From: Mycogone perniciosa
Lineage: Eukaryota > Ascomycota > Sordariomycetes > Hypocreales > Hypocreaceae
Direction of reading: 5' to 3'
Assembly: GCA_025331125.1 (NCBI GenBank)
Contig: JAOALB010000038.1
Location: 105,482-169,481 of the forward strand
DNA: 64,000 nt
Made by a program: the position numbers and the translations under genes. Shown here piece by piece: positions 10,728 to 23,457 of this stretch (position 1 is the stretch's first letter; each line of letters begins with the position of its first letter). The notes below the pieces were generated by a model, which made no database searches, had not been told where the DNA came from, and was given only the letters and a program-made list of their open reading frames with translations.

Positions 10728-11946
10728 TCTGATTGATCCTGAGGATCTTTGGTGATGGTGGCCAGTTCGACGAACAACTTTTATGCCGCTCACTCTCTGT
10801 GTTGTTTTACTGGCTTGGAAAATAGGATATGTGAGCTTAGCAGTGTTGTGAAGGCGTTGAAGCGGTACGGTATATTAGAAGTCCCGCGTGAGTATGGCCA
10901 TTTCTTTGCTGCCTTTTCAAGAAAGGATATGGTATAATTTTTTCTGTAACAGATATTACGACTGCTGGAAATACCTCAAAGTGAAAAGCCACTGTTCTGA
11001 AAGGATTAAATTTTAATTCAAGACGTTTAGGGTAACGAACCATTCTGCAATCTAGATGGAGGTTGCGCTCAGACTTGGGGTAACATAGTGGGGGTTGTAC
11101 GGAGATGGTGATCGGGTCAGTGCGTGTGACAGGACGAACACAGTGATTCAGCGATGTTTCGGCTTTGATCCTTGACACTCTCATTTTTCCCCTTGTTTTT
11201 TTTCAGAGGGAAAAAGGACTGGGCGTTGGTTCTCAAGCCTTCAGCTGGTTAGTCATGGGTGTTCATTGATGCTAAGATCATGGGGATATGTAATAAGTAC
11301 TTCGTACAGTGCCATCTATCTACATACACTCTGTACGCGACCAAGACTACCAAGACCCCCTGATTCAAACCAAGAAACCGAACAACAAACTCCTTCACCT
11401 TCACTTGAGCAGTGGGTGAACAGGCGCACGGCCTTTCCCCACCCAAAAACCCCAACTCCTCTTCCTTTATCTGTCAGGGCTATCCCGTTGCGTCATAATG
11501 GAAGGCTGCTGTGACAGACCCGTGTTTCGCCTGAGCCACCACCAAGGCTGTTTGTGATGTAACACGGCAGGTCCGAAGGCAGCTGTAGGGCTCTGCGGTC
11601 ATGTCTCTCTCTTTCGGGTCGCCTGCGAGGGCCAGAGCGAGAAGGATATCTACTGCTGCTGCCTGCTACTACCAGTAACAGCAGGTAGTTAGGTTGAAGG
11701 TAGAAGAGCGCAGCACATGTCAAGCAATGTCGAAACTCTGCGCTGCAACCATCCGATCGCCTTCAATAAACGAAAAATCTTGTGTGTTTGCCCGTGCGCG
11801 CGCATTCTCTTTCACCTGTTTTGTTTGCAAGTGGAAGAGTACTACACCGTGTTGACGAACCCGAACCCATCGGAGGGGATTGTTCGTCATCGAGTGGACG
11901 GACATAAAGGCATATCCATACACCATCGATCGCAGTCGTCGTCACA
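10728..11946. other. Intergenic
   Basis: No gene seen. Contains one TACTTCGTA motif copy at 11298-11306. The last part is probably the promoter and 5'UTR of the secreted protein gene that starts at 11947. Confidence 0.6.
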
Positions 11947-12678
11947 ATGGCGAGAAAGAAAACAGCGTGGCATCTAAAAGTCTTGGGCCTGGCTCTTCTC
12001 ACGGGGACTGCCTCGGCAGCGTCCCTCACTCTCTCCAACTTTGAGACTTTGGGTTCGGTATCGATCATCAACTGCATCTTCGCCTACAACACTCCCATCC
12101 GGAGCTGCACAGTCGACGACTTCACCAACGGCAATACATGCTCCGAGGCATGCATATCAGGCTTACAAGCCGTGCAATTCAACATCCGGTCCGCATGCGC
12201 CCAAGTCAGCGCTGCGTCCGGCACGCTACTCGCGCAGGTGATGAAGGGAAATGTGGTCGATGCGCTTTGCAAGAAGGACTCTTCAATGTCGTTGCCTACT
12301 ACCACTTCAAAGACGTCCGCGATGCAAACGAGTACAACACCCACGAGCATGAGGACGAACGTGGCCACAAAGGCGCGCTCATCATCCCAGCACTCGCCGA
12401 CTACCTCGAGCGACACTGTCAGCGCGACAACGACATCGGCCACGGAGTCGTTTACAGAGTTAGCGACGAATACGACTAGCATAGAAACACCTCAGCAGAC
12501 CAGTGTTGATGTTAGCTCGACGACGACTGCGCGTACACCGAGGATAACGTCTCAGCCAGGAAGTGGTGGTGGCAGTCCGTTTGACTTTGTCGTCTCCGCA
12601 GGCACATTGACCCATCGACAAGGAACAGCAGTGGTGATGGGGATAGCAATGGCCGTTGCTGGCTTTGCATTTACCTGA
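11947..12678 (+). CDS. Secreted, probably GPI-anchored six-cysteine Ser/Thr-rich surface protein
   Basis: A 243-residue single-exon gene; start context GTCACAATGG. A signal peptide of about 25 residues (hydrophobic VLGLALLTGTASA) is followed by a compact domain at about residues 26-112 with six cysteines in the contexts NC, SC, TCSEAC, SAC and LC. Next comes a long Ser/Thr-rich stalk (about 113-205), likely heavily O-glycosylated, a Gly/Ser hinge and a C-terminal hydrophobic tail, the layout of a GPI-anchor signal. The cysteine number does not fit the eight-Cys CFEM domain. Likely a cell-wall or adhesion-type protein; exact role unknown. Confidence 0.85.
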   Translation: MARKKTAWHLKVLGLALLTGTASAASLTLSNFETLGSVSIINCIFAYNTPIRSCTVDDFTNGNTCSEACISGLQAVQFNIRSACAQVSAASGTLLAQVMKGNVVDALCKKDSSMSLPTTTSKTSAMQTSTTPTSMRTNVATKARSSSQHSPTTSSDTVSATTTSATESFTELATNTTSIETPQQTSVDVSSTTTARTPRITSQPGSGGGSPFDFVVSAGTLTHRQGTAVVMGIAMAVAGFAFT

Positions 12679-15600
12679 TTGCCTGCTCGCTTGTTTGTCT
12701 ATTCTCGGTGTCTCAATTTCTAGAGAAGCACGAATATTAATGTATGATGAGTGATGAGCATGACGGAAGAGGAGGAGAAGAATCACATGAATTCATGTCC
12801 ACATGTACAACTACGCGCCATGGAAGGGAAAGTACTTGTTGAATCTTGGTTTGAAGCACGGAAAGCGTCCGTAGCTGTATACACAGACGCGGTGATTGGA
12901 TGCAGGGGTATGGAGCACATACTCGTATGTGTCCATTCTTTGGGACGTCAAGATGCGTTTCGAGCACGGGATGGAACACACGGGGGACAAGGACGATATC
13001 GCCCCCACAACGGGACGGAAAGCAAAACTGTCAAATATTATTAGGTACTACTATTGATCTAGCTGCCCAGACCTTGGCACTTTGATGGCTGTTCTCGGCG
13101 GACTTTGCCCAGCCGGCTCATGCATTGCTGTGCCGTTCCGTGTCCCTGATATTGCTTCTTATCCTGGACGCAGCTCTGCGCCGGTCTGGCAGCAACAGAC
13201 AAGGGCCCAGGGGGCTGACTGGCCAACATTCAGCCTGAAGAGCACAGAACCCAATTGACTGATCGGCACAGCCGACTCTATTTCTTGGTAAACCCGGAAG
13301 GGGAATTCCCATCCGGAAGCCAATTGGGCTTCAACGAACGCAATAGTAGCGGCTAAGCGGTGAGTGCCGGGGTGTGAGATATGATGATGGGATACCAACC
13401 CAACACCTCTTACACGGACCAACGGCCCGGGATAGAGTTATGCGCCGTCGCGGGGGAGAAGGCCGGAGCGTGCCACGGGGGCCAACCACGTGAGCTTTGT
13501 ATGTAAGTATTCGGATCAATGATGTGAGGTGAAGCCGACTTTTTGGGATGTGCAATTGGGAGTTGGGAGGATGTCATTGGGGGCTGTGGTGAATGAAGTT
13601 TGTACGAGTAGTAGCAGCATGTCAACTTCTCAAGGCCTCAAGCTAAGAGAAAGCTGAGAGGAAGGCTGATGTGAAACATGGCAGTGGCCAAAACGTTGAT
13701 GTTGGGGGCCAAGAACATGTTTAAGGCCGGTATTGTGACGGTTTATTTTTGGGGGTAGCCTTGTGATAGGCACTGTTGGAGATGTTTATGAATACGAGAG
13801 CCTTCTCCCAATATAGCTGTCAGAGCCCATGTGATGTGTCAGGGCATGGATGGACGGACGGGCTGTAGATCACCTAAGTTGACGTCGCTGTGCATCGCTC
13901 GTGATCGCTGCGAGGCGGGGAATTAACAGTGATAGTGCCTACTATGTAGATATTTGAGGCGTACGAAGTAATACATTGCACACGGTGTTTGTGACCAGTT
14001 CGCAGTTGACATCTCTTATCACAGAGTACTAAGTAAAGGCCCCCATCTCGATCCCATTATTACCGCCCGCCAGATTCCCGAACCACGCCCGCACGGCTCC
14101 ATACCGGCGGGAGCTTGTTGAGGAGACGAGAGCAGAAGCGATCGTCATCAGGGGGCAAAAACCAAAAAAAGAGATAAGAAGAAAAAAAGAAATGATACTA
14201 GCACTCCTCCATTCCGTCTCTCACATGACAAAGAGCGGGGCGGCCGAGAGGGACCTGCACTTCTGATTGCTTGCTCACCCCATAAGCCATGCAGAAGGGC
14301 CAAGACGTGGAGGATCGGGAGGATCTGGAGGAGCCATTCAGAAGGGAGAGCGTGTTGGGATTAAAAAAAAGCTGAAAAAGATGGTAAAGCCTGAAGCTTG
14401 TTGTTGTGTGTATGCACGAGTACTTCGAAGTGTTCACAGAGAGCAGAGCTGGGCAGCGCCACTAGAAAATAAGCATAAAAACGACGGGTTCCTGGTGAGA
14501 GAATCTAGAATCCTTTCAGCTGCCATTTCAGGCAAAGGGCCCAGGCAGTCGGTTCGGTTTCGTGGTCGCACACGGCCCCCAAGAAAAAGACCCGGAGAGA
14601 GACTCTGAGAGAGAGATGGAGAGAGATGGAGAGATAAGAGAAAATTACTCCGTGGTAAGACGGCTTGTTCGGGGATGCGATGCCGACAGCCGTCGCTAAG
14701 ATGTTGGGGCCTTTGTTTCACTCTAGAGGGCAGCATCAGCGCCATCTGAATCATCCATCACGAGTCAGAGAGACATTTGGGCGATGATGCGCGTTTCTCG
14801 CGTCCCGTTTCTTCCGGCCGATGTCTTACCAGAGCCGCCGTTTGCAATGTTCTTCTCCCGTATTCTACTCGTAGGGTCGTCGTCATCGTAAAAAACAAGA
14901 TGATCAGCACTTCACTCACCTCTTAAAGGCAAAACGGAGTCATCGTCTTTGCCAAGCGTCCTATTTGGCAGTATTGCGCAGTATTACGCAGTATTGCTGC
15001 GCTAGTCATAGGATGATGCTCTGTAATCTAGATATTGCACAGCAGCACCACCACCTGTTCACATCTTCAGCGCTCATCGCAGTCGGTCTGGCGCTGTTTT
15101 GACCAAAGCTACAGGGCCCCTTAGCCCCCCCAAGCCCCCCGAAGCGCCACCAAGCCTCTGCCCCACCACACCGCGTCAGCACCAAACCGCCGGTTGCCCA
15201 GCCGCCAAGCTTGCAAGACATGTAAGCTGGAAATACGGAGTAGACTTTGCTCGTTTACTCGTACCGTTGGGTTTTTCTGCGATTTGTATTTTGCATTGTA
15301 TTTTATTTGTCTTTATTGGAGCGATATTGGTCTGGGTATAAAGTACTTCGTATCCATTTATAATTCCCATGACTCCCTTATCTGTGGCAACGTCGTTTTC
15401 TTGTTCTCACCAAGTCTCCGCCACCCGGCCTCATATACACGTCGATCGGCCTTTTCGGCAGATTCCTGTTCCGCAGGCCGGCAGCAGGTCCCGAATTACT
15501 ATGAGTACTGAAGTGACGACACTGCCTCTTCTCTCTCTCTTTGTCACTTCTCCTCCTCATTGCTGGCTATCTAAGGTCTGCCCAGGCTGCCCAGGCTGCC

Positions 15601-15956
15601 CAGAGATCCAAAATCCCCACTATAATTTTCATCGGCTTTTCGGTGCTCGCGGTTCTTGGCATCGCGTTTTCCCATCCTTTCATCTCCCACGCACATACCC
15701 AATTCTTTTTTCTTCCATATTTCGTCCACAATCCGGTCCGGATGCCCCAATTCACTGCCGTCTGTCCTGTTCTGTCCTGAATGTCTCCCAATTGCCGCTG
15801 CATTTCTGGCTCGGCTTCCATTGACGGGGAGGAATCAGGACCCTAGGGCCCGCTCCGTCCTCTGGCTCATCCGTAGTGCCGGAATTGGCACGTTGAGCGC
15901 ATTCCGTTGCTCCATCTAAAAGAATTGATACATACAGAAGGCATCGATCATCCATA
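12679..15956. other. Long intergenic region before NHA1
   Basis: About 3.3 kb with no convincing gene on either strand; the open frames are short and lack gene-like composition. It holds motif copies TACGAAGTA 13962, TACGGAGTA 15234 and TACTTCGTA 15344, a purine-rich GAGAGA stretch at 14590-14640, and a tandem GCCCAGGCT (2.7 copies) near 15580. The distal part is likely NHA1 promoter and a pyrimidine-rich 5' leader. Confidence 0.55.
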
Positions 15957-18900
15957 ATGGCCTGGGACCACCTCGACATCACCAAGCCGCACTTGGTGTA
16001 CATCATCCTCGGCGGTTTCACTGCCCTCTTCATGCTCTGCTCCTCCGTCATCAAGGAGCGCATGTATATTGGCGAGGCTACTGTCGCGACGCTCTGTGGC
16101 GTCATCTTCGGCCCTCATGCCGCCAACCTGATAAACCCCAACGAATGGGGCAGCGTCGACATCGTCACCGTCGAGTTCTCGCGCATCGTCCTCGTCGTCC
16201 AATGCTTCGCCGTCGGCGTCGAACTGCCCAGGTTTTACATGGAGAAGCACTGGCGCTCTGTCGTCTTCTTGCTTGTGCCCGTCATGGCCGCGGGATGGCT
16301 CCTCGTCAGCTTGTTCGTGTGGTGGATGGTGCCCGCGCTCAGCTGGCTCGAGTCCCTTGTCGTTGCTGCATGTGTTACTGCTACTGACCCTGTCCTGGCT
16401 TCGTCCGTTGTCGGCAAAGGCAAGTTTGCGAAGCGAGTGCCCAAGCATTTGCGAGACCTGCTGTCCGCCGAGTCTGGCTGTAACGATGGCATGGCTTTCC
16501 CGTTCATCTACCTGTCGCTATATCTCATCCAGTATAACCTCAAGGCTAGGGATGTTAGCTACTACTTTGTTGTCTATGTTATTCTTTATGAATGCATATT
16601 CGGCGCGGTATATGGCTTCCTCGTCGGGTACATTGCGCGTCACGGCATCAAGTACGCCGAGAAGCATGACCTGATTGATCGCGAGAGTTTCCTCGTCTTC
16701 TATTTCGTCGTGGCCCTCTTCTGCGCCGGTTCAGGTAGTATTCTCGGCGTAGACGATCTTCTCGTGGGCTTTGCCGCGGGTGTTGGCTTTTCCAACGACG
16801 GATGGTTTGGTGAAAAGACGGAGGAGTCGCATGTTTCCAACGTTATTGACTTGCTTCTCAACTTGGCCTACTTTGTCTATTTCGGAACCATCATCCCCTG
16901 GGAGCAGTACAACAGCGGATACCTCGGCATGTCGGCCTGGCGACTTGTTGTCATTGCTATTTTCGTCATCCTCTTCCGACGGATCCCCATTATGATGATG
17001 CTCAAACCCTTCATACCGGACATAAAAAATTGGCGAGAGGCGCTCTTTGCCGGGCATTTCGGTCCCATAGGGGTCGGCGCCATCTTTGTCGCCATCCTAG
17101 CGCGTTCCGAGTTGGAACACCATGAGCCTGTTCCTCTTTCCGAGTTGCCACCGCCGGGCTCTCCTCATTATAATCTGATATATCTTGTGTGGCCTATCGT
17201 CACATTCCTTGTTATCTCATCGATTATCGTTCACGGCTCATCTATCGCTGTCTTCACGTTGGGTAAGCGCATCAACACCTTGTCGCTGACCATGTCGTAT
17301 ACGGCCGCGCCGGAGGATGGCCCATCATGGATGAACCGACTACCCAGAATTTCTTCTCAGTCTCGATCGCAGGCTAGGACCATGTCGGAAACTTCGTTTG
17401 ACGACTTCAAGATGCCCGATTTCCCTGCAGGAACTCTCGCTCCGCCTACGCATTTCTTGCGTCGACAGAGGGATGAAGAAAACCACGGCCACAGCCGCTC
17501 AGGCAGCAGAGCATCTTCCCTAGTGTCAAGGAAGAGGAAACACAAGAAGTGGGATGATGGCATTGGCCCAGGCGGCCCAATTAGCCAATCCGCCATCTTC
17601 CCCAACCGCCAGTCCACCATGAGCCCGGCTTCGTCCCCCGAAAAGGAATCAGTACCGCCTTCCCAGGAAGCTGGAGATTCAAGCCTCTCCGATGACAGTC
17701 CTAGGGATACTGACCTGGAGAGGTCAGATGCGGAGCCGACGCCTGTGCGTGATGGAACCGAGTCACCTGCAGGGCCTCACATTAATGTTTATGAGGAAGG
17801 ACGTCAACTGGTCTTTGAGAATGAAGATGGAGACGTCCTGGACGTTCGACCTAGTCCACAGGAAAGCGAGGAAGAACCCCGACCAGAGCCCCGATCAGAG
17901 CTCAGTCCTTCAAAAGAGAAATCGAAGGCGGAGGGAGACGCGTTTAGTTGGTCAATCGGTAGTATCCGACGCAAGGTGACGGATATGTACAGCTCAGAGC
18001 TGGAGAAGCGGAAGGAGAAGGACAAGAAGGCTCGGAAGCATGAACCTGCTCGAGCCTATCAATTTGGCAACATGGTAATGCCCCTTACATCATCCAACTA
18101 AAATCCCATTTCGCTAACCATCGGTAGATTATCGTCGAAGATAAGGACGGAGAAGTCGTAAAGACTTACGAACTTCCCTCCCAAAAATCAGGTGGCCAAG
18201 AGTCCAGCACCCTCAATAGCAGTCTCAAATACCTCGGTCTGAGTACCTTGGCCCGTCAAACCGAGAAGTCCCCCGAGGCAGCCGCTGAAGAAGGCCAGGC
18301 TGGTGGTGAATCTTCCGCTACTGGCGCCGCCGCTGCACCTTCTAAGCTGGCGCCCAGGCCTAGCTGGGCCACCGGCTTCGGTGTCCTAGGCGGTGGCGAA
18401 GGTCGCAAGAAGATCGTGGCGCAACAGCAGGACGACTCCGATGACGATAGACAGATCCGGTTCACCATCGGTGGTGTAGGACGACGCATGACGAAGGAAG
18501 ATTTCATTCACGAAGTCCAGAAACTAGACGCCGGCACACGAAGAGAAGTCGTAGACCATTCATCCGCATCCACCGCCCTGAAGAACATAGCTCGACAAGA
18601 TCCCCCCCGGAAAGTAACTCGTCCCACCATCCCCGAAATCATCGAGCACGGCCCCAACATGGCTGGTGGCAGCAACTCCTCCTCAGCCACCGCCCGTCAC
18701 TCAGAATCTATATCTCCCCGTCGCCAACCCTCCGACGCACCCCGCGGAAGACAGGAGACAGCGGGTCCTTCATCATCACGCGGTAAACCCTCCGAAATGC
18801 AAGGCGAAACACCAGTAGAGCGGAAACGTCGCTTAGCCGCCCTCTCAGGCCAGCAAAGCGAAGACTACTCCAGCAAAGACAAAGACGAAGACAAAGACAC

Positions 18901-19090
18901 AGATAGAGGGAGAGCAAGAGCAGCAGGAGCAGATACAGGCGAAACTGCCGCTGAGAGAAGACGCCGTGAGGCCGCACTGGGCATGGATGGTGCAGCGGGC
19001 GTCATGTCCGACAGCGATAGCGACACGGAGAGAGTGTCCCCCGCCAGGAAAGGGATTCGGTTTGCAGAGCATCCGAATAGACAAGCCTGA
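15957..19090 (+). CDS. NHA1: Plasma-membrane Na+(K+)/H+ antiporter, Nha1/Sod2 type
   Basis: CPA1-family antiporter that exports Na+ or K+ in exchange for H+ at the plasma membrane, giving salt and pH tolerance. Exons 15957-18074 and 18128-19090 with one 53-nt intron (GTAATG...CGGTAG, branch site GCTAACC): 1026 residues. The N-terminal 440 residues hold about 12 membrane segments with the family signatures ATDP at 142-145, ESGCNDG at 172-178 and the paired Asp266-Asp267 in GVDDLLVG. The remaining 580 residues are a hydrophilic tail rich in Ser, Glu and Arg, as in fungal Nha1, where it regulates transport. The intron lies in the tail, joining NM to IIVEDKDGEVV. Complete, no defects seen. Confidence 0.95.
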
Positions 19091-19580
19091 ATGTATATGA
19101 CAGCATGTAAATAGAAAGGGGCGGAGGGTTTTGTTTTGCATAGCGTGTATTTTTGGGAGGCATGGCTTTTTCTTTTCTTTGGGACCATAACATGATGATT
19201 ATGGGGGTTTCGTTTTCTAACCATTAATGGGGATGATAATGTCCAACGGGGGCTACTTATACACGGGATAAGGCGATAAAAGACGGGAACGGGAGTTTTA
19301 TATTAGAGAGGATTGTAGCATGAGATCAGCTATGCTTATGCATCATATGATAATGATATTTACTTTAAAACCTTTAACCCACAAGTTTCGCTGAATCTGA
19401 ACTGATGAATGGGGCTTGATGTTTCCATAATAGGAAATTTTGATAAGGCGCGCACGAGTCGCGCCGCCAACCCTCACGTTTGTATGACCATGGATGTTAC
19501 CGTCGATTAGGAAGCCCTTTCTTCAGAGCTCAATACCTCTTAGCAAAACGACAGCTTGCAACTAGTATTTAGAACTTCCA
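19091..19580. other. Intergenic
   Basis: Contains the 3'UTR of NHA1 and the promoter of the next gene. No gene, repeat or RNA recognised. Confidence 0.6.
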
Positions 19581-19688
19581 ATGTTATCGAGAACTCAAGG
19601 GGTCGATCATCACGTGGCTCAGCGTCACATTGTGGCTCTCCCTAGCTTGCCGCCACCTAATAGTGTCCGTCCAGGTCCATTCTCTCAT

Positions 19689-20477
19689 ATGGCTCAAAAT
19701 CAACAACACAAGATCAACCATGTAAAACTGAACCCCTTTTTCCCAACTTCCCCTCCAATTACTACAAGTGCTGGGCGGTCTAGCAGCCAATGGACTCCTC
19801 CAATGGACTCCTCCAATGGCCAGCAAGACTCGCCGCTCTCTATATCGGCCAGCATCACCGGCATCCTCACCTTTATCGTCGCCATCGCGGCTGCGGCATA
19901 CGCACGCATCACGTACCTGCGTAACTGCGATGACGAATACTTCCGCGTCAAGACGTCCCTATCATGGTATAAAACCGAATCGACCTGGCTCGCCGAACTA
20001 CTACGCGCGCTAGACACGTCGTCACCACACACAGGCAATGGCAACGGCAACGGCTTCCGCCAGAGAACCGAGTATCAAATGTACAAATTCGTCATGGACG
20101 ACCTTTTAAATCTGGAGCAGAGGTTGCTGGATTTCGTAGACGAGATTGAAGTCAAGGCCGCAGAGAGGGACCAGACGGGGACGAGCTGGACGCTTTTGCC
20201 GCGGAGCTGGCAGGGCGGGAGACGCTCGGTTGCGGTGTCGTGGCTGTCGGTGCGGACCAAGGCGATGGAGTTGGTGAGGCAGCGGGAGGCGATGACGGCG
20301 AGGGTGCAGTTTTTGCAGATGAGTATGATTTCGTCGAGAATAAGCGATTTGGAGTTGAGGATGAGGGTGCAGGAGATGGGGGAGAAGCGAGAGGGGGTGA
20401 ATCGGCTGGTGGAGAGAATTCCGTTGGCTGGAGATTTTGACCATGTCAGGATACTGCTTTCTGGGAAAACACTCTAG
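19689..20477 (+). CDS. Hypothetical protein with one membrane segment
   Basis: Single exon. The ATG at 19689 (MAQNQQHK) gives 262 residues; an upstream in-frame ATG at 19581 would give 298. The N-terminus is polar; a hydrophobic stretch (SASITGILTFIVAIAAAAYA) about 20 residues long is followed by a charged, helical C-terminal two thirds with Glu/Arg-rich, possibly coiled-coil, segments (LLNLEQRLLDFVDEIEVK; MISSRISDLELRMRVQEM). This layout suggests a tail facing the cytosol or an organelle lumen. Its 3' end lies about 50 bp from the convergent gene at 20531. No family recognised. Confidence 0.7.
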   Translation: MAQNQQHKINHVKLNPFFPTSPPITTSAGRSSSQWTPPMDSSNGQQDSPLSISASITGILTFIVAIAAAAYARITYLRNCDDEYFRVKTSLSWYKTESTWLAELLRALDTSSPHTGNGNGNGFRQRTEYQMYKFVMDDLLNLEQRLLDFVDEIEVKAAERDQTGTSWTLLPRSWQGGRRSVAVSWLSVRTKAMELVRQREAMTARVQFLQMSMISSRISDLELRMRVQEMGEKREGVNRLVERIPLAGDFDHVRILLSGKTL

Positions 20478-20530
20478 TTGCAGCAGGGGCCCAATGCCAG
20501 AGAGGTGACTAGTAAGAGCTTCCGAGACGT

Positions 20531-21230
20531 TCATTTAATGCTGTATCCGTTCTGCCACAGAAACACGGTGGGAATAATCAGGCTTAGCGCTGCCCACATC
20601 AGATCCAGCTCCACGACGGACCACAGCCAGAGACATCCCAGCGGCGGGGCGCTCTTCATGTTGTAGAGGTACCCTTTCGAGTTTGTAATGTAGATGAGGA
20701 AGCAGCCAGAAAGGCAGCTCATGGCGAAGAAGATGATTTGGCGGATTGGCTTTTGGTATTGTCGAGGGAGACCGGGGATGATGGTGGGATTGGCTTCGTG
20801 GGGATGGAGCGGGTAGAAGAGAATGAAGAACACTGCAAAGATGAGAATTAGTAAATGACCATCTCCATCTACTGTTTGGATATAGCAGCGACTCACCAAT
20901 CCATGCCCTGACCGTGTTGACAGATATCCTCGGCCAGTTAATTTCCGTGCCATACTGGTTCATGACCAAGACGTCAAAGGTAAAGTGCAGCATAGCCAAT
21001 GTCGAAGTCCACAGCGACGCCTCGAGAAACCTCTCGGCTCCGGGCGAGAGACTAGGCACTCCGTCTTCATCATCGTCCTCCCCAGCCAGCTGCTTCTCCC
21101 TCTTTTCTGCCTGTTCGAAGAGCGCCCTCTCCTCGGCGAGCTGGAACAGTGTTTTTTCCGTCGGCCCCGACCGGTCAGGCTGGCGCAGCTTGATGACCTT
21201 GGGGGCCTTTTCCTTGCGTTGCTTAGCCAT
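20531..21230 (-). CDS. Small multi-pass membrane protein (DUF7719-like)
   Basis: Exons 21230-20897 and 20832-20531 with a 64-nt intron (GTGAGT...TTGCAG): 211 residues, phases consistent. A Lys/Glu-rich cytosolic N-terminus (MAKQRKEKAPKVIKLRQPDR, then an acidic EDDDED stretch) precedes three or four hydrophobic segments (TLAMLHFTFDVLVM, VFFILFYPL, IIFFAMSCLSGCFLIYI, LMWAALSLIIPTVFLW). It resembles an uncharacterised conserved fungal membrane family that I recall as DUF7719; the family name is tentative. Divergent from GPI12, possibly sharing its promoter. The role is unknown; ER location is only a guess. Confidence 0.85.
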
Positions 21231-22316
21231 GGCAACTAGGAGTACGGAGTACGAAGATGGTGAAGCAGGGAAGACAATTGCGGAGAACTGTGGGTTGGCG
21301 ATTTCGATGGTCGACTTGGTCTGTCCGAGGTTGGATTAGGTCTGTTGACGTGTCTCGTCTGCAGTGCATGCACAAAAACACAAGAGGTCCCCATTGTGCT
21401 CTTGGCCGACAAATGACATCAGTCCAAATGCCATCTGGGGCAGCGCGAACTCCGCAAAGCCGCCTGGGCCCTTATCGATAACGACCGCCAGGGCCCCAAA
21501 GCCCGCCCAGAAGCATTGAAACAGCTTCCAAGGCTCCCCCTCACTTGACGGTGACACCACTGCAGGAGAGGAGTGTTGCCAGTCCAACCAGCAACAAGGC
21601 TTCAAGGCCCCCCCTGGTTCTTCTGGAAACGTCGATCGAGTGATACGTGTACGTACGAAGCGAAGCGATGCGTGCATAAATTTTTTTGGCAGCCAAGCAG
21701 GTAAATTTCCAGTGGTATGCAACTTTCGGGGCATCTATCTGTTCTGCCTCTCCGCCGCCTTCACCGCATCAGACTGCGCGCGTGATCTGATTTGATCCCT
21801 CCATCTCATCTCACGTCTCAGTGTCTCACTCACTCACTATTACTACTATTTACCTATCCCTTGCATCTGCTCCCGCCCGCACGCCCGCACAGCACCAGCA
21901 CCAGCACCAGCACCAGCACCAGCACCAGCACCAGCACGAATCAATCTCTCCCTCCCTCCCTCTGCTTCGTCCGTCCTATCGGAACCATCTGCCACAAACA
22001 GGGGGGCGTGTGTGACCATATCACCGGCGCAATTACAAAGCTAAAGAGCTAGTACTGCTACTGCGACTGCTGCTTCGTACTCCGTACTCCATACTCCGTA
22101 CTCCTCCCCCACTCATCCCGCCGCCTTTTTTTACGCCAATACAAACCGTCCCCCCAACCACCGAGGCCGAGTGTGACGATAGACGCCCAACAAGACACGA
22201 CACGACAGGACACAACACGACACAACACAACACGACAAGCGAACCCGAATCGCCGCCTTTGCGACCCGACGACAGCACAACTTCCCGCCTGCTGGAAGCC
22301 ACATCGCCCGCCCATC
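21231..22316. promoter_or_regulatory. Divergent promoter region with repeats
   Basis: About 1.1 kb between two divergent housekeeping-type genes. It holds TACGGAGTA at 21243-21251, an array of the heptamer TACTCCG/TACTCCA at 22078-22104, and a long CACCAG repeat. Short pyrimidine-rich and ACACGAC-rich tracts (22190-22240) precede the GPI12 start. Confidence 0.5.
21890..21937 (+). repeat. CACCAG hexanucleotide repeat, about 8 copies
   Basis: Nearly perfect tandem CACCAG units upstream of GPI12. It reads as a short His-Gln repeat in one frame, but nothing suggests that it is translated. Confidence 0.9.
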
Positions 22317-23457
22317 ATGCCGACCAATATCAACATGCCCTTCAATCTGTCCTTCCAGCTGCCATTCGACCTCCCCTTCAAGCTGCCTGCAGACTTTCCT
22401 GTCGACTCCTTTCTGATCCTGGCCGCCTCGGCTGTGGTGGCGGTGCCATGTCTATACATCTGCACCGCCAGCGTGGTCCAGAGTCGCTTCCCAACCCTGA
22501 GCGACAAGCGCGTGTGTCTGCTCATTGCGCATCCGGACGATGAGGCCATGTTCTTTGCCCCGACGGTGCTGGCGCTGACGAAGCCCGAGACCGGCAACCA
22601 TGTCAAGATTCTCTGTTTAAGCTCAGGTACGACCACTTTGGATGCAGGAAGAGGATACGAAAGCTATAAAGCGAATTGGACGAGCTACGTGTCGGGAAGA
22701 ACAACCAAGAATGGAACAGTTGGCTGATGTTGTATGCCTTTACATATTTATAGGGAATGCAGACGGGCTCGGAGAAACGAGAAAGAAAGAATTGGTCAAG
22801 AGCGGCATGGTGCTGGGCCTGAGGGACGAATCCGACGTCTTTGTCGTGGATAACCCGTAGGTCATCGCTGCTTTCCGACACGGGACTTTACCTGACAGAA
22901 TTGGCTACAGAAAGGACTTCCCCGACTCAATGACGACGCAATGGGATGAGACAAAGATCTCCAACCTCCTCACCAAGGCCTTTGCGCCCCAGATCGCTCG
23001 CCAGCGAACCGAAAACGCCGCCCAACCTACAGCCAACATTGATGTCCTCATCACCTTTGACGGCAGCGGCGTCTCGTCGCATCCCAACCACATCTCACTG
23101 TACCACGGCGCGCGGGGCTTTGCCTCGGCTCTGACGCAGGGCAAGCCCGAGTGGGACAGCCCAGTCGACCTGTACACCCTGGGCACTGTCAACCTCCTGC
23201 GCAAGTACACCGGCTGCCTCGACGTCTTTGCCACAATCGCCTCGTCGCTGTTCGTGCGCAACAAGGACCCTGAGCACCCGGAGAAGCTTATCTTCACAAA
23301 CCAGTTTTCCGGCTCGGGTCCCAGAATTGGCACCGCGTGGCATGCCATGACGAATGCGCACAAGAGCCAGATGGTCTGGTTCCGCTACCTGTGGCTCGGC
23401 CTCAGCCGGTACATGCTAATTAACGACCTGCGGCTGGAGGAGATTGAACGAAAGTGA
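22317..23457 (+). CDS. GPI12: N-acetylglucosaminyl-phosphatidylinositol de-N-acetylase (PIG-L)
   Basis: Catalyses the second step of GPI-anchor synthesis, deacetylating GlcNAc-PI at the ER. Exons 22317-22626, 22754-22856 and 22911-23457, introns of 127 and 54 nt, phases consistent, 319 residues. A hydrophobic segment at about 30-50 is the N-terminal ER anchor; AHPDDE at 71-76 is the metal-binding signature of PIG-L enzymes. Further conserved blocks are LCLSSGNADGLGETRKKEL, VVDNPKDFPDSMT and ITFDGSGVSSHPNH, the last providing the distal His. Length fits the family. The GPI-type protein at 11947 would be a downstream user of this pathway. No defect seen. Confidence 0.96.
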
